A DNA stretch of 10,000 nucleotides. It comes from Trachelipus rathkii. Lineage: Eukaryota > Arthropoda > Malacostraca > Isopoda > Trachelipodidae. Made by a program: the position numbers and the translations under genes. The notes under the pieces are model-generated. The model worked only from the letters and a program-made list of their open reading frames with translations. It had not been told where the DNA came from and ran no database searches. Position 1 is the first letter of the stretch; the number at the start of each line of letters is the position of its first letter. The DNA is taken from positions 1-10,000 of the forward strand of contig JABUQX010124031.1 of NCBI GenBank assembly GCA_015478945.1, given 5' to 3'. Below, one piece after another: positions 7,229 to 10,000 of the stretch.

Positions 7229-7346
7229 ATTTTTTTTTATCAATTATACTACCGCTTACGGGCAAAGCCCTATTCAAAGGAGGGGGTGTTAAATCAAAAA
7301 AAATTCAACTAACACAATTAGGCAGATGAGCACAGACGGCGGGCTT
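7229..7346 (-). other. Copy A 3' UTR, terminal hairpin and A-rich tail
   Basis: After the stop at 7347-7349 the minus strand continues through CACCCCCTCC and a hairpin of GGGC (7260-7263) and GCCC (7267-7270) with a 3-nt loop. It then passes AAGCGGTAGT and a tail with nine A residues (7230-7238 as T on the plus strand), which runs into ATA/TA repeats. A stem-loop just before a simple-sequence tail is a known arrangement in CR1/L2-like elements, where the RT recognises the 3' end. Whether this hairpin has that role is an inference. Confidence 0.55.
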
Positions 7347-7845
7347 TTAAAGTGAAGGGAGATTAAATTGAGTAGGAAAGACAGAAGATGGAAGAGAATT
7401 CCACATAACAGAGGTGGCAGGAAAGAAGGAGGGCACCGCAACGGACTGGTCAGGAGGTTGCCTGCTTATCACCCGCGTACCACCACGTTTACGACGCCCT
7501 TGTGCTACGAGGGCTTCGTAAACGTGGTAGTACGCGAGTGGAAAGCTCCGTCGAGCAACAGCCGCTACGGCCCCTATAGAAAGAGATAAAGCATCCAACA
7601 TCGCGCCGCAAAAGATAGAGGGTCACAAGTGAACTAGAAAGAACAGGGACAGTTGATAAGTCTTTTTGCCTTTGACTGGACCCTATCCAAAAGCGGGTGA
7701 AACCAGAGCCCCCCGATATGAGAGCAGTACTACTCAATACAAGGGCGGATGAGGCCCCTTGTTTACTGGAGTAACTGTGAAGAGGAAAAAAAAGTCTCGC
7801 AAGTCTAACAGAACTCCCAGCTCTTTGAGGCGCCTTAGCAACCAT
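7347..7845 (-). pseudogene. Retrotransposon copy A, C-terminal region after the RT
   Basis: The minus-strand frame at 7347-7601 ends with FFPATSVMWNSLPSSVFP and QFNLPSL. This is the conserved C-terminal block commonly seen in Jockey/CR1-like pol proteins of invertebrates. The upstream frame (7489-7845) carries GGSGFTRFWIGSSQRQ, equivalent to the DRVQSKAKRLI region of the family after a frame change. The parts lie in different frames and the last block ends in a stop a few residues early, so this is a broken end of pol. It contains the palindrome at 7470-7540. The 7678-7840 part matches the BC fragment at 4037-4215, tying the two copies to one family. Confidence 0.8.
7470..7540. repeat. 71-bp quasi-palindrome (31-bp arms)
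   Basis: The left arm 7470-7500 begins CACCCGCGTACCACCACG and the right arm 7510-7540 begins AGGGCTTCGTAAACGTGG. They are reverse complements with only three mismatches in 31 bp, around a 9-nt loop (TGTGCTACG). The block is GC-richer than its surroundings and lies where copy A should encode variable residues before FFPATS. It could form a strong cruciform or RNA hairpin. Confidence 0.85.
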
Positions 7846-8867
7846 TGTGATGGTGAGTTTTCCAAAACATTTTTATGTTTATGTTAAGGTCAAGGATATT
7901 TATATTGCCAACAGGAGAGTCGAGAGAACCATCGATATATATAGGATTGTTAGAATGTGTCTTAAAGAGGAAGATTTATAGAAGTTGTGTTTTTAAGAAT
8001 TGAATTTCACAAGGTTCAGACGAACCCACCCGGAAATTCTATCCAGATAGCGAGAATAGAATTGGAAAGATTAAGACGGAAGGCAATTCTAGAATTAAAA
8101 GAAGGAGCAGAATTTAAATGAGTTGGAAGAATGAAGGGTCGAGTCATCGGCATATGAGTGAATAGGGTTAGATGTGTAGGTGAGAAGATCATTAATGAAA
8201 AAGTAGGAATAAAGTAGGAGATAAGACAGGAGACCACTGAGGAACAACGACTATTGGACAGAATAAGGAAGAATCGCCCAATCAACAACAGCCGATATTG
8301 AGCCATTTGAAAGAAAACTAGACATAAGTAAGAAAGAGAAGGAGGAACCCAAAGGAGGGGAGCCTTGGAGAGCAGTGAGCGTGCCATACCCGGTCAAATG
8401 CTTTGGATATGTCCAAGCGCCACCAGACGCAAGTCTTCCCGTAGTTCCTAAGGGCGGAAAACCATAAATCACTTAGTAAGATAGAAAGTATATCGCCAAT
8501 AAGCGGCTCGAGCGCCGAAAGCCGTACTGGCGATCGGAAAGAAGTGAATGAGATTCCAGATGATTCAAGAAGTGAGAGTTGAGAAGTGTTTCAAAGATCT
8601 TAGATAGAATACAAGTAAGAGCTATAGGGCGATAGTTAGAAGGATCAGAGCGGCTTCCTTTTTTCGGAATAGGTTGGACATGTGCGTGCTTCCAACACTG
8701 AGGGAAAGTGTTAGTATTGAGACATAGAGAATATAGTTGAACGAGGGGCGGGGATAGCACGGAAGCACACCCCCTCAAAACTAGGGGAGGAATGCCATCC
8801 GGGCCACCCGCCTTCCTTGACGTTCAACGAGATTTCCAGGAGCGCCATGCATCTATCGAATGTAAAA
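7846..8867 (-). pseudogene. Retrotransposon copy A, reverse transcriptase domain (frameshifted, motifs present)
   Basis: This is the RT of the same non-LTR family as copy BC. Read 5' to 3' on the minus strand, GGPDGIPPLVL lies at about 8776-8811 in the same frame as the 8473-8778 stretch. That stretch has HVQPIPKKGS (residues 33-42), NYRPIAL (48-54), KIFETLLNSHF (60-70) and LSDRQYGFRR (80-89). The frame then breaks. LDISKAFDRVWH, with the first catalytic Asp, is encoded at 8381-8416 in another frame. After a further break, YADD is encoded at 8143-8154 (in the context HSYADDST). The thumb region follows at about 7860-8010, aligned with BC 5310-5460. All catalytic codons are present but at least two frameshifts separate them, so no active enzyme can be made from this copy. 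Gene-inactivating decay appears more by small indels than by motif loss, the reverse of BC. Confidence 0.85.
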
Positions 8868-9329
8868 TCAAGGCAAAGGCATAGGACAACCTGAGAGAAA
8901 GGAGGTAGGATGAGGAATGCCAAAGATCTTTTCGCAGGTTGAGTTAGAGAAAATAGGAAGGCCGAAGAGATTGGCCTTTTCAGTTGGAGAATTAGCAACA
9001 GAACCATCAGAGCGAATAAGAGGAGGAAAGACAGATTTACAGAAGTTGTTAGAGATTTTTTTGGCAAAAGGCCAGAAAGATTTGTCAGTAGGAGAACCAA
9101 GGAGGTTAGCGCACTTTCGCTTGATGAAAGCCCGCTTTGCTCGTCGAAGAGTATCCCTGCAACGATTTCTAGCAGAATGAAAATTAGCAAGAGTGATAGG
9201 AGAACGAGATTTTTCCACTCCCCAATACGCGCTGTCTCTAGCCTGAAGGCCCAGAAGAACAAGCCACGATGCGAACACATGGGATTATGAGGAGAGGAAA
9301 GATTTAGTCGAAGAAAGGAATGAACCTGC

Positions 9330-9340
<11 letters not shown>
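8868..9340 (-). pseudogene. Retrotransposon copy A, linker between endonuclease and RT
   Basis: The stretch at 8868-9278 reads ARDSAYWGVEKSRSP, then FHSARNRCRDTLRRAKRAF, then SPTDKSFWPFAKKIS, FPPLIRSDGSVANS and FGLPIFSNST. Basic, Arg/Lys-rich helices followed by a W-containing block are typical of the region between endonuclease and RT in Jockey/CR1-like pol. A short piece between the endonuclease stop (9330-9332) and 9278 continues in another frame (MDEQVHSFLRLNLSS), so two frame changes occur within about 60 bp. The segment aligned to 6780-6990 of copy BC is within this feature. Confidence 0.8.
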
Positions 9341-9917
<577 letters not shown>

Positions 9918-9919
<2 letters not shown>

Positions 9920-10000
9920 CGTATTTTATATTCTTTTTACATTTCTATATAATTTATTACTCTTCAATTCCTAATTTTTTCTCATTACCAAATTAATAAT
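9918..10000. other. AT-rich sequence, no feature seen
   Basis: These 83 bp after the TA tract are AT-rich and unique-looking within the window (CCGTATTTTATATTC...). No coding, repeat or regulatory signal is visible. Confidence 0.6.

Noticed and set aside
7368..7589. 73-residue plus-strand frame over the 7470-7540 palindrome
   Set aside because: It is the shadow of the minus-strand C-terminal WNSLPSS region.
8917..9180. 87-residue plus-strand frame opposite the retrotransposon linker
   Set aside because: It is antisense to a well-recognised pol linker and has no similarity or context of its own.

Overview
The window looks like non-genic, repeat-dominated DNA from an animal genome. It holds decayed non-LTR retrotransposon copies, a large inverted-repeat element, a diverged tandem satellite, very long (TA)n microsatellites and AT-rich low-complexity DNA. 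No intact host gene, tRNA, rRNA or prokaryotic operon is visible. The reverse transcriptase style (a Jockey/CR1-like single pol with endonuclease, RT and a C-terminal WNSLPSS block) together with very long (TA)n tracts suggests an invertebrate, possibly a decapod crustacean. That assignment is an inference from pattern recognition, not a database result.

Layout, left to right. Positions 1-385 hold two diverged copies of a short repeat about 230 bp apart, each with a purine-rich stretch and a GC-rich hairpin. Positions 427-1195 are extremely T/A-rich and contain two copies of a ~208 bp unit with 8-bp microrepeats. Positions 1228-4036 are a tandem satellite of about ten diverged and rearranged units, whose longest intact period is about 292-294 bp. 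Within it a ~455 bp block (2377-2831) is repeated at 3574-4036.

Positions 4037-6990 (minus strand) are a decayed non-LTR retrotransposon copy, called BC here. It has lost its 5' end and its 3' end, carries an internal ~400 bp tandem duplication in the RT region, and is split by a 1,082 bp inverted-repeat element at 4216-5297. That element is flanked by a 4-bp TTCA duplication. A (TA)n tract follows at 6991-7225. A second, longer copy of the same retrotransposon family (copy A, minus strand) spans about 7229-9613. It runs from the endonuclease C-terminus through linker, RT and C-terminal domain to a 3' UTR. A second (TA)n tract lies at 9614-9917, and the window ends in AT-rich sequence.

The features do not form a working system. 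They record successive events: satellite amplification, retrotransposition into or beside (TA)n tracts, local duplication and templated inversion, then insertion of the inverted-repeat element into an already resident retrotransposon. Copy A keeps the codons for several RT signatures (GGPDGIPP, NYRPIAL, LDISKAFDRVWH, YADD), but they lie in different reading frames. Copy BC has an uninterrupted 282-codon stretch but altered catalytic-site residues. Both are judged non-autonomous.
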